Under the pieces are notes generated by a model that was given only the letters and a program-made list of their open reading frames with translations, was not told where the DNA came from and made no database searches. Source: Fidelibacterota bacterium UBA2986 (lineage in GTDB: Bacteria; Fidelibacterota; Marinisomatia; Marinisomatales; AB-629-J13). Taken from it: a DNA stretch of 64,000 bases. Positions 36,364 through 44,419 of this stretch are shown here, one piece after another (the first letter of the stretch is position 1; every line of letters starts with the position of its first letter). Location: positions 75,530-139,529 of the forward strand of contig DEAI01000011.1 of NCBI GenBank assembly GCA_002346675.1, in the 5' to 3' direction. The position numbers were made by a program, and so were the translations under genes.

Positions 36364-37716
36364 ATGTATTTAAAAGTTTTCAATAAAAGAGTTTATTATA
36401 CTGTCTTACCTGTAATGTTTTTCTATTTAATTATCTATCTAAGCTGTGATAATTCACAGGGGCCATTAATTAAAATTCAAAATAAAAATCAGCTGGATGG
36501 TATCATAAATGAATATGTTGATAAAGGATATTTTCCCTTCCTGTTTGTTCGGCTTGAAGACAAAGGTGGAAGTGTTATTTATCAACACTGCAGAATCAAT
36601 AAAAAATTAATTCCATATGATACCATTAATGAAAAGACCTGGATTAGAATTTGGTCAATGAGTAAAATTGTCACAATTACTATTATTATGGACCTAATTG
36701 AAGAAGGAAGTTTAAGCCTTGATGAACCTGTCACAAAATATATTCCAGAGTTTGGTAGCCTTAAAGTTGCCATTAATAAAGATGGAACTCCTCTAGGTAA
36801 AATAAAAAATAAAAACATGGATTGTAACTTTACATTGGTTAAACCTGACTCAATTATGACGCTTAGACATTTAATAAATCATCAAGCTGGGTTTTATTAT
36901 GCAACTACCGGAATTAGATGTATTGACTCAATGTTTGTATCAAAAAAAATATCCTATTCTTCAGACTCCAATGATTTAATAAATCGTTTTTCAGAACTTC
37001 CTCTACTTTTACATCCAGGTACAGAATATTTTTACGGAACAAATACAACAGTTTTAGGTGTGGTTGCTGAGAGAGCAACTGGGTTAAACCTTAAAAGATT
37101 AGTTGAAACAAGATTATCTGATCATTTAAATATTCAAGGCTTGAAATATAACCTTTCAAGAGATGAAGTTTTACTACCTTACTTTACTGGTATTGATTCA
37201 ATCTTGCGGATTGCAGAAAAGGGGGAGTTAGATATTTTCGGCGCTGATTTCCCTTTCTATAAATTAGAAAACCAATTATTTCTAGGGGGAGAAGGAATGA
37301 TTGCAACCGCTGATGGTTATACAGATTTTTTAAGGCTTTTTCTTCACAGTGGAAAGCTAAATAACAAACGTTTTCTTGATCAAGGTTCGATCAATGAAAT
37401 TAGTTCACCTCACACTCTAGTTGATAGCCCGTGGGGTTATAACGGATATAACCTTTGGGTCACAGGGGATACTTTAAGGAAAATAGGCTGGGGAGAGGAA
37501 AAGCTTTGGCAGGGTGGTGGTTATGAAGGCACACAATTTTGGATTGATTCAAAACGAGAGTTTGTAGGTGTGGTAATGACTCAGATTCATCATCCTCCTG
37601 ATGGTGGATGGGACATGTACAATGATTTTCGTGGCGCATTGTATCAACAGTTCTGGACAGAGGAACAATATAGATTTGACTGGATAAAAAATTTCAAAAA
37701 GTGTCAATTATTCTGA
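36364..37716 (+). CDS. Serine hydrolase of the beta-lactamase (class C)/esterase VIII superfamily, lipoprotein
   Basis: 450 residues with a lipoprotein signal ending at Cys28 (IYLSC). The acyl-enzyme motif SxxK is S98-M-S-K101; the second motif is around Y224 (YFYGTN) and the third box appears as WQGGGYEGTQFW near 380. These point to an active serine hydrolase; the third-motif histidine/lysine is replaced by a glycine-rich segment, as in many esterases and D-aminopeptidases of the family. True beta-lactamase activity is not implied. It probably works with the GH43 protein two bases upstream, for example by removing acyl esters from a sugar. Convergent with dnaE2. Confidence 0.88.
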   Translation: MYLKVFNKRVYYTVLPVMFFYLIIYLSCDNSQGPLIKIQNKNQLDGIINEYVDKGYFPFLFVRLEDKGGSVIYQHCRINKKLIPYDTINEKTWIRIWSMSKIVTITIIMDLIEEGSLSLDEPVTKYIPEFGSLKVAINKDGTPLGKIKNKNMDCNFTLVKPDSIMTLRHLINHQAGFYYATTGIRCIDSMFVSKKISYSSDSNDLINRFSELPLLLHPGTEYFYGTNTTVLGVVAERATGLNLKRLVETRLSDHLNIQGLKYNLSRDEVLLPYFTGIDSILRIAEKGELDIFGADFPFYKLENQLFLGGEGMIATADGYTDFLRLFLHSGKLNNKRFLDQGSINEISSPHTLVDSPWGYNGYNLWVTGDTLRKIGWGEEKLWQGGGYEGTQFWIDSKREFVGVVMTQIHHPPDGGWDMYNDFRGALYQQFWTEEQYRFDWIKNFKKCQLF

Positions 37717-37804
37717 ACCCAAAAAATTACTCATTAATTACTTAGGTGAACGTTTTTTTTGATTAATTGCAGCGTTGCTTCTTTCTGAATTTTTAATCGC
37801 TAAT

Positions 37805-40792
37805 TTATCTTTTTTTATTTATCCACCGTTTCAAACTCGCTATTTTTTCAATGGTCATGGTATAAACACCAAATGATTTTTCTACTACCCCCCGAATAAT
37901 AAATAGCGTTTCCCAGTGAAATATATCGCCAAACTCACGAAACACATCTGGAAACAACACGCATTCATAGATATCAGTTTCATCTTCTAGTGTTAAAAAT
38001 TCCATTGGTTCTGAATTACCACCGGTAACGGTTTCCTTCCGCGTGATGTATATTCCAATTAAATAAATAGATTGCCCCACATGTTTTGGGATATCTTTGG
38101 CATATTTTATCCGTCGGCTTAACCGTGTACGATACACCGTCAGCGGGTGAAATGATAGCGGATAGCCAAATGTTTCCAACTCCATTCGATATTGATTTTC
38201 ATCTGTCAATTTTTTAGAGTTTGGTGATGCCATTAGAGGCTCCCGCTTACCAAGATGGAGATAAAAACCTGCCACATGATAAGCTATATCTCGATGGGTC
38301 AGCTCCGGAGCTATTTGAAGAAAACAGCCGGCATTGGTTAAAACCATTGCATCCGCCAAATCCAAATCCACACGATATAAAAAATCGTTCAGAGAATCAA
38401 ACTCCCCTGCTTTTCGTTCATTTAAAATTCTGTCTGCTGTTTTTTTGGGAAGTTGTTTTATACTCATAAATCCCATTCGTATTTTATTTTTTTCGCCTCG
38501 CCATTCCCAGTTACTTTGATTTACATCCGGTTGTAGAATTTTGATTCCGCACCTCCGAGCTTCACTCATATAGGCATAGGAAGAATAAAAGCCTCCCTGA
38601 TTGGAAATCACTGCCGCTAGAAATTCCGCCGTGAAGTGGGCCTTAAGGTAGGCACAGGTAAAAGATAACATGGCATAGGATGCTGAATGGGGCTTGCAGA
38701 ATGAATAGCCAACAAAAGATGAAATCATGTCCCATACATTTTGAATAATTTTTGATGCATAACCCCGCCGAAGCGATCCCGCAGTGAATTTCTTTTTCCA
38801 GGATAAAATACGATGTTGCATGGAGTCCCGGCTCATAGTTTTTCGTAATGCTTCTGCTTCCGCATAGCCAAACCCTGCCATGACCATGGCCGCCATAGAA
38901 ACCTGTTCTTCATAAACCATAATGCCGTAACTCTCAGTCAAAAAATCCAAATCTGAATGAAGCAGGTCCCATTTTTTGCCATGAATTCTTGATAACATTA
39001 TATTGGTGAACCGATTTGCTGCTGGACGAATAATAGATGAATAAATCACTATATGTTCAAAGTCTACAATGCCAGCCTTTGCCAATAGCTGTCGCGTGGC
39101 TGGACTCTCAATATAGAATACACCCATGGTTCTTCCTGATTTTATGAGCTTTTCTGTTTTATCATCTCCCAATGGTTGAATCTGATGATAATCTATATAC
39201 CTACTTTGAGATGCTGCTTCACCGTAAGTTAAGTTCACCTGCCGAATGGTATCTCTAACAACAGCCAAACTTCGATTCCCCAATAGATCAATTTTCAGGA
39301 GACCAGAATCCTCTACCTGATCTTTTTCCCACTCCACGATCTGAACGCCCTTTGGTGCCACAAGTACAGGCACATATTTCCGAATTTCATCTGGAACAAT
39401 CACTATACCTCCGGGGTGGACAGAAGGATAGCGGAAAGCTCCCACTATCTTTTCACTCTCACGCAAAACGCGAATTAAAGTATCATCCAAATCTATATTA
39501 GCAAACCTTGGGTCGGTTCGCATCCAATGTTCCAAATCTTGACGGGAATCATACCAACCAATTCGCTTGGTAATACTTTTGATTTCATCATTGGATAAAC
39601 CATGAACTTTCCCCACTTCACGAATGGCAGACCTTGGTTTTAGAAGTACTTGGCTAGACACCATGGCTGTACGATTGTTTCCATATTTCTCGAATACATA
39701 ATCCAAAATATTGTCCCGCTCATCCCAAGGAAAATCCACATCAATATCGGGCATATTTTCTCGCTCTGGGTGGATAAATCGTTCAAATTGAAGTGTATAC
39801 AGAAGTGGGTCGACCTGCGTGATAAATAAACAATAACTCACAATGGATGCGGCAGCTGAACCTCGGCCTATGGTGGCACGGGTTTGTTCAACAATATCTT
39901 GAACAATTAAAAAATATGGGGAAAACCCTTTTTGCGTAATGATACTTAATTCATATTGGATACGCTGTCGAATTATTTCATTGATTTCTCCATATCGTAT
40001 TTTTGCACCTGTATATACCTTCTCTTCCAACTTTTTATTAGAATGATAAGTTTCCTTTAAAGAAAGTCCCGGAAAAATTGTATTAATGAATGACCAATCC
40101 CGTTTACACCGGTCTGCTAAATAACGACTATTGTTTAGTGTGTCCAAACTGTTGGGAAAGAGATTTACCATATCCATTTCAAGTCGAAACCAATGCTGAT
40201 CCGATTTGCATTCAGATCGATCTAATTGTTTCAGTGTAGTGTTTTTCTCAATTGCCCGGAGAGTCACATGGGCATCATAGTCGCTTGGAGATCTAAAGTA
40301 AACATCACCTGTCGCCACAATCTCCAATTTCAATTTTTTTGATAAACAATGTGCCGCAGACTCCTGAACGCCTGGACGTAATTCAATAAATAAATGGGTG
40401 TCTGGTATAAAGTCCATCAAGTCTTCTAAGGTGTTTTTATTATGAGAAAGGACAAATAAACCAGTGTGTGTTTTTCTTAAAATATCGGCAACTGGTTGGC
40501 TGGGGTTATCATGAACAGTGGACACAGCTCTGCAAAGGTTCTCATATCCATACTGATTTTCTACCAAAAGAATTGCTTCATCTTTATCTGTAATCAAATT
40601 TGTTCCGGCGATAGAAAAAATACCTGCATCTTTGCAATGCTGAACAAATCGGATGAATCCCCACAGTCCATTTACATCTGTCAGGGCTAATGTATCCATA
40701 CCATTTAATTGTGAAAGAGAAACTAAATCAGTAAGTGATAAAAGTCCACGCATGGAGGAGTAAGTTGAATGGGTGTTTAAATGAGTGAACAT
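37805..40792 (-). CDS. dnaE2: Error-prone DNA polymerase III alpha subunit (DnaE2/ImuC)
   Basis: 995 residues, shorter than replicative DnaE. An N-terminal PHP domain (THLNTHSTYS) is followed by the palm with catalytic aspartates D349 and D351 (MPDIDVDF) and a third in KIDLLG, so polymerase activity is expected. It has helix-hairpin-helix and OB-fold domains near the C-terminus (YPLSFHPLTVYR and GIYITRKETVTGG). The start abuts the imuB stop. With lexA and imuB upstream this is the translesion polymerase of the mutasome, damage-induced and mutagenic in other bacteria. Confidence 0.95.
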   Translation of the reverse strand: MFTHLNTHSTYSSMRGLLSLTDLVSLSQLNGMDTLALTDVNGLWGFIRFVQHCKDAGIFSIAGTNLITDKDEAILLVENQYGYENLCRAVSTVHDNPSQPVADILRKTHTGLFVLSHNKNTLEDLMDFIPDTHLFIELRPGVQESAAHCLSKKLKLEIVATGDVYFRSPSDYDAHVTLRAIEKNTTLKQLDRSECKSDQHWFRLEMDMVNLFPNSLDTLNNSRYLADRCKRDWSFINTIFPGLSLKETYHSNKKLEEKVYTGAKIRYGEINEIIRQRIQYELSIITQKGFSPYFLIVQDIVEQTRATIGRGSAAASIVSYCLFITQVDPLLYTLQFERFIHPERENMPDIDVDFPWDERDNILDYVFEKYGNNRTAMVSSQVLLKPRSAIREVGKVHGLSNDEIKSITKRIGWYDSRQDLEHWMRTDPRFANIDLDDTLIRVLRESEKIVGAFRYPSVHPGGIVIVPDEIRKYVPVLVAPKGVQIVEWEKDQVEDSGLLKIDLLGNRSLAVVRDTIRQVNLTYGEAASQSRYIDYHQIQPLGDDKTEKLIKSGRTMGVFYIESPATRQLLAKAGIVDFEHIVIYSSIIRPAANRFTNIMLSRIHGKKWDLLHSDLDFLTESYGIMVYEEQVSMAAMVMAGFGYAEAEALRKTMSRDSMQHRILSWKKKFTAGSLRRGYASKIIQNVWDMISSFVGYSFCKPHSASYAMLSFTCAYLKAHFTAEFLAAVISNQGGFYSSYAYMSEARRCGIKILQPDVNQSNWEWRGEKNKIRMGFMSIKQLPKKTADRILNERKAGEFDSLNDFLYRVDLDLADAMVLTNAGCFLQIAPELTHRDIAYHVAGFYLHLGKREPLMASPNSKKLTDENQYRMELETFGYPLSFHPLTVYRTRLSRRIKYAKDIPKHVGQSIYLIGIYITRKETVTGGNSEPMEFLTLEDETDIYECVLFPDVFREFGDIFHWETLFIIRGVVEKSFGVYTMTIEKIASLKRWINKKR

Positions 40793-41965
40793 TTATACTC
40801 GACCTAATGCTTGAAAAACATCTGCTGTTTGAAGGCTCCGAACTCCATACTTCTGTCGAATTTTTTCTACCGCTTTAGATATAACCATATTACGATTATT
40901 TTCTGTTATAAAAAGATTTTTCTGATCTACATAAGGGCAAAAATCAGATACATCAATCAATATTGTTCGGATGCGATTTCGCCTTCCGTTTGCCTTATTA
41001 AAAAGTTTTCGGCAGGCTTCAATTACTGATGTATCATCAATCTCGGTAATGCGCCCAACACGGTGACCCTGATGTCCATCGGTATAGTGAACTTCCAGCC
41101 AAACCCGTTTCGCCATTTGTCTTCGCTGACGTAGCTTGAAAGCTACCTGCTCTGCTAAATCTTTCACGATTGCGTGAAGTACTGTTTGATCATTGGTATC
41201 TTCCGGAAGCACCGTTTGCTCTACAATATGGTCTCGAAGCTGATTTGGCCTTACAGCAGATGAATCTTTTCCCCGTGCTTCCCGTGCCAATCGGACAGCA
41301 TGGTTTCCAAAAAATGTTCGAAACTCATCTACATTATCTGCCATAGATTGAATTTGTTGAACCTGTTCAACCCATAAAAATTGAAGTAAGCGCAGAACAG
41401 ATTTTTCTTTCACTGTAGGGAGAACAGGAGGCATCAAAGGGGATAAAAATTTTCTTTCTTCCCCACTCTGAACTTTATGAATCTTTTCAGGGACGATAGA
41501 TGTTACAATCCGACTTACCAGTTTATTGATACTGATACCAACCATACCTACGAGGCTGGTTTTTTCTCGAATCCGTTTCAATATAGATAAACCCGCATTA
41601 TGTATATGGTTCCGAGCTAGACACATCCCATTCATATCCAAATAAAACCTGCCCATCATTTCCGGCTCTACAACTGGACTAAATGTGGATACCGCTTCAT
41701 ACACATAATTATTCACGCGAGCGTATAGTGTATGGTTGTACGGTAGCAGCTGGACACCATGACTCATTTTGCGGATGATAGAAACTTTCATCCCATAAGA
41801 CAGACCCTCTTCTTCTGCTTCTGAAGATAAAGAGAGAATCCTACCATTTGACCGGGGAGATGAAATAATAGCCACTGGGCGTTTATTCAAGCTAGGGTCC
41901 ATAATTCTCTCGGCCTGAAGCTCTAACCCCTTAAGACGTATGTGAAAAACGCCCGGGACAATCAT
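40793..41965 (-). CDS. imuB: ImuB-like Y-family polymerase homologue lacking catalytic carboxylates
   Basis: 390 residues with Y-family palm, fingers, thumb and little-finger arrangement. In active DinB the first motif is H-x-D-M-D; here it reads HIRLKG (R10 and K12 at the aspartate positions). The second motif, normally S-I-D-E-A-Y-L-D, reads GRFYLDMNG with the acidic pair gone. ImuB in other bacteria is likewise inactive and serves as a beta-clamp hub for DnaE2. The RVGRITEIDD and C-terminal stretches are typical of the cassette. It lies between lexA (10-base gap) and dnaE2 (adjacent). ImuA is missing. Confidence 0.9.
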   Translation of the reverse strand: MIVPGVFHIRLKGLELQAERIMDPSLNKRPVAIISSPRSNGRILSLSSEAEEEGLSYGMKVSIIRKMSHGVQLLPYNHTLYARVNNYVYEAVSTFSPVVEPEMMGRFYLDMNGMCLARNHIHNAGLSILKRIREKTSLVGMVGISINKLVSRIVTSIVPEKIHKVQSGEERKFLSPLMPPVLPTVKEKSVLRLLQFLWVEQVQQIQSMADNVDEFRTFFGNHAVRLAREARGKDSSAVRPNQLRDHIVEQTVLPEDTNDQTVLHAIVKDLAEQVAFKLRQRRQMAKRVWLEVHYTDGHQGHRVGRITEIDDTSVIEACRKLFNKANGRRNRIRTILIDVSDFCPYVDQKNLFITENNRNMVISKAVEKIRQKYGVRSLQTADVFQALGRV

Positions 41966-41975
41966 AAAGGTGTTC

Positions 41976-42593
41976 CTAGTTCAAATAATTTCGGAAAGAA
42001 TAAATAAGCACACCATTAATATGAAAATCCTCTTTTGAATTTATTTTAATGATTGGAAATTCGGGGTTTCTGGGATGAAGCTCGACACAGTCCGGTTTGG
42101 GAATATAACATTTCAATGTAGCTTCACCATTAATCAGAGCTACCACAATTTGTCCTGGCCGAGCTGTAGCTGCTTTCTTTGCAATAATAAAATCACCATC
42201 GTGAATATTCTCATCGATCATGGAGTTACCTTTTACCTGCAGTACATAGTTATCAGGATGTAGTAGGGATAGGGGGACATCTACCATTTCCGGATTTTCC
42301 AATGCTTCGATGGGCTCTCCCGCAGCGATAAGACCTAGCAATGGCAAACGAGCTGAGGTCTTTGTGGTGTGCTCTTTATGAATTAGTTTGAGCGCTCGCT
42401 TTCCATTGGGACCTTTTATACGAGACAAATGACCTTCTTCTTCTAGGGTCTTTACATACCAATTTACTGTACCTAGCGAACCAAACCCTAGACTGGCCAT
42501 AATCTCTTCATAGGATGGAGAGTACCCATAAATCAATGTGAATCGTTGAACAAAATTTAGGAATTTTTTCAGTTTTGGGGATAATGGCTTCAT
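41976..42593 (-). CDS. lexA: SOS repressor LexA
   Basis: 205 residues from the ATG at 42593; an in-frame ATG at 42665 would add 24 residues (MQEGVSVHYL...) with no LexA similarity, so the inner start is chosen. N-terminal winged helix (YGYSPSYEEIMASLGFGSLGT) and C-terminal S24 peptidase-like domain. Autocleavage Ala91-Gly92 (LIAAGEP), nucleophile Ser124 (GNSM) and general base Lys161 (EATLKCY) are all present. RecA* co-protease-triggered self-cleavage is expected. It heads the imuB-dnaE2 set and a direct-repeat element lies about 225 bases upstream. Confidence 0.96.
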   Translation of the reverse strand: MKPLSPKLKKFLNFVQRFTLIYGYSPSYEEIMASLGFGSLGTVNWYVKTLEEEGHLSRIKGPNGKRALKLIHKEHTTKTSARLPLLGLIAAGEPIEALENPEMVDVPLSLLHPDNYVLQVKGNSMIDENIHDGDFIIAKKAATARPGQIVVALINGEATLKCYIPKPDCVELHPRNPEFPIIKINSKEDFHINGVLIYSFRNYLN

Positions 42594-42595
42594 TG

Positions 42596-42769
42596 TTAGG
42601 CAACAAACAAATATTGTGTAATGGATTTTCCCTCCCAAATAATGGACTGAGACTCCTTCTTGCATTCATATTCCTTGAGCCTTGCTACCGCCCGTATTAC
42701 AGCTATGGATGGTTGTTTTTTTACTCTTTTCTTCATCAGCTTTAAACGCAGAGCTCCATAAGAATACAA
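42596..42769 (-). CDS. Possible 57-codon ORF ahead of lexA
   Basis: TTG start at 42769 with an AAGGG tract 8-12 bases before it; the TAA stop sits two bases before the lexA ATG. The product (MYSYGALRLKLMKKRVKKQPS... ending ITQYLFVA) is basic, with no membrane segment, and I do not recognise it. Position between the candidate SOS operator and lexA suggests damage induction. Small genes next to lexA often encode division inhibitors or co-regulators, but nothing here proves such a role. It could be a chance ORF in a long leader. Confidence 0.35.
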   Translation of the reverse strand: MYSYGALRLKLMKKRVKKQPSIAVIRAVARLKEYECKKESQSIIWEGKSITQYLFVA

Positions 42770-42804
42770 AAGTTTTCCCTTAGAGCGCTCCGCCTCCTTT
42801 GTGT

Positions 42805-42837
42805 TTTATAAAATTACTCGTAAGTTTCTCGTAAGTA
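42805..42837 (-). promoter_or_regulatory. Candidate SOS operator/promoter of the lexA cassette
   Basis: On the minus strand the 9-mer ACTTACGAG occurs twice, 42829-42837 and 42818-42826, with an 11-base period (one helical turn), just upstream of a TATAAA -10-like hexamer (42805-42810). Alphaproteobacterial LexA boxes are direct repeats with the same 11-base period, though the sequence differs. The predicted transcript would begin near 42797 and include the small ORF. Confidence 0.4.
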
Positions 42838-42867
42838 TATTACAAAAAAATTTCATCCCATACAAAC

Positions 42868-42899
42868 AAAAAGCCCCTTTAAAATAAAGAGGCTTTTTA
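42868..42899 (-). terminator. Intrinsic terminator after the PAS-UbiA gene
   Basis: The minus strand reads AAAGCCTCTTTA-TTT-TAAAGGGGCTTTTT: a long stem with one G-T mismatch and a T-tract on both sides. It lies 22 bases after the stop of the PAS-UbiA gene and 30 bases before the lexA repeat element, insulating the two units. Confidence 0.7.
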
Positions 42900-42920
42900 T
42901 CTAGACGACTTCTTTAATAT

Positions 42921-44207
42921 CTATACTGCTGTAATTCCCCCCAGCCAAAGCCCCATAAAAAGTAATAAACCAGTTAAACTGTGCATAATTATTGTCCCCC
43001 AATTTGCCGGCTCAAGTAATCTGCTATTATAGTACTTATACAGAGTTTGAATAGATGTTACACCAAAGTATGAAGCTAGCAAGCTGATTAAAATTAAGGA
43101 TGGGAAGGTTCCGTTCAACACTAAAAAAACTATACTTAAAAAAGCACCTGATACCAGTGCAACATAACCGGCCCTTGCTTTCTCAGGTCCAAACACAACA
43201 ATTAGAGTGTTTTTGCCTGTAGCTTTATCGCTATCATGATCAGGGAACTCATTAATATATACAACAGCAGCTATTAAAAGGCCCAGTGGGATTCCTGCCA
43301 AAAAAGCCTCAGGTAATAGTAGCCCTGTTTGAACTAGCGTACTCCCAGTAACCATTAGTGGGCCAAAGTTGAGTCCAATCAATAATTCACCTAAGCCTTT
43401 CCTTGACGAAAACATAAATGGAGGGGCTGTATAAAATAAGCCTGACAAAAAACCAATTAACCCCAACCATAGAATTGGCATACCTGCTTTCTGTATCAAC
43501 GGAATACCTACCAAGACACTTAATACAAAAATGATCATTGACAGGTTTCTAACACCCTTAGGAGAAATAAGCCCCATTTGAATGCCCCTGCTTCCACCAT
43601 TAAGGCCCTTGTTACTGTAATTATAGTTTAAATTATCTGTTCCGCTTAAATAATCGAAATAGTCATTTGAAGTGTTAGTCCCTATATGTAATAAAGAGCC
43701 CCCCAATAAGGTTACACCTAACCAATACCAATCAACCGTAAAGCCCATATATTTTGCAACCGCAGCACCTACCAGAATCGGCATAATTGTTGCAGATAAA
43801 AATGGAAGGCGCATAATTACAACCCAAGTAAATATCTTGGTCATTAGGCCAATCTTGGGACGCACTTGTTCTGCTGTCTTTTCTTTTAATAGTGTGGTTA
43901 CACCACAATATCCAATATGCTCGCCATCCTTTCCTTTTGTTGGTGTAATTTTGATATGACAAGGCAACTCACTACCATCTTTATTTAAGAATACTGAATT
44001 TCCTTCCCAAACACCATTTTTTACCGCTTCAGCTAACCATCCTACAACATGGCCCAAAACAACCTGACCATCGCTGAAGTCGCTCACTCTCATTTTACCA
44101 ATTACCTCATCTTGAGTGTACCCAAAAAGACTCGCTGCACCATCACTAAATGTTTCTACTTTTCCATCAAGATCACACGTGATTATACTTTTTATCTGTT
44201 CATTCAT
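42921..44207 (-). CDS. PAS domain fused to UbiA-family prenyltransferase (MenA-like)
   Basis: 428 residues. An N-terminal PAS domain (about 1-112) has the classic pattern: IITCDLDGKVETFSDGAASLFGY, TQDEVIGKM, then GSELPCHIKITP and a final IGYCGVTTLLKEK strand. It is followed by a full UbiA-type polytopic prenyltransferase (about 125-428) with eight or nine helices. The aspartate-rich motifs that bind Mg-diphosphate are N181-D-Y-F-D185...D191 and N319-E-F-P-D323-H-D325-S-D327. Best enzyme match is 1,4-dihydroxy-2-naphthoate polyprenyltransferase (menaquinone), not chlorophyll or haem-O synthase. A PAS sensor on this enzyme is, as far as I know, unusual; it could sense redox, quinone or haem. 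No histidine kinase or output domain is attached. Confidence 0.9.
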   Translation of the reverse strand: MNEQIKSIITCDLDGKVETFSDGAASLFGYTQDEVIGKMRVSDFSDGQVVLGHVVGWLAEAVKNGVWEGNSVFLNKDGSELPCHIKITPTKGKDGEHIGYCGVTTLLKEKTAEQVRPKIGLMTKIFTWVVIMRLPFLSATIMPILVGAAVAKYMGFTVDWYWLGVTLLGGSLLHIGTNTSNDYFDYLSGTDNLNYNYSNKGLNGGSRGIQMGLISPKGVRNLSMIIFVLSVLVGIPLIQKAGMPILWLGLIGFLSGLFYTAPPFMFSSRKGLGELLIGLNFGPLMVTGSTLVQTGLLLPEAFLAGIPLGLLIAAVVYINEFPDHDSDKATGKNTLIVVFGPEKARAGYVALVSGAFLSIVFLVLNGTFPSLILISLLASYFGVTSIQTLYKYYNSRLLEPANWGTIIMHSLTGLLLFMGLWLGGITAV

Positions 44208-44230
44208 AATATAATAATCCTTATATAATT

Positions 44231-44310
44231 AAATTCTGACCAAGAACTTACAGAATAGATTTGCTCTAAAAATAACTATAAAACTATAATTCAACAGAAT
44301 GAAATTCTGA
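44231..44310. promoter_or_regulatory. Repeated ATTCTG/CAGAAT elements upstream of PAS-UbiA
   Basis: Four copies of one hexamer occur in alternating orientation: ATTCTG 44233-44238, CAGAAT 44251-44256, CAGAAT 44295-44300 and ATTCTG 44304-44309. The last two form a perfect hairpin with a 3-base loop; AAATTCTGA is repeated exactly at 44231-44239 and 44302-44310. They occupy the 212-base gap between carB and the PAS-UbiA start, the natural place for regulator binding. Confidence 0.3.
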
Positions 44311-44419
44311 GCGATTTGGTATAGCATCCAAGGTTTAGTTTGGAGCCTATAATTGAAAAAGCTAACACTTATACAATCCGAATAGGTATAGCTATGTATA
44401 TATTAAGAGCGCTGACAGC

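Noticed and set aside
37717..37804. Short frame reading AIKNSERSNAAINQKKRSPK after dnaE2
   Set aside because: It resembles ribosomal S20 only superficially, has no start codon and is closed by stops; most likely chance.
43732..43962. Alternative-frame ORF inside the PAS-UbiA linker
   Set aside because: The main frame is continuous and better explained; the overlapping ORF has no family features.
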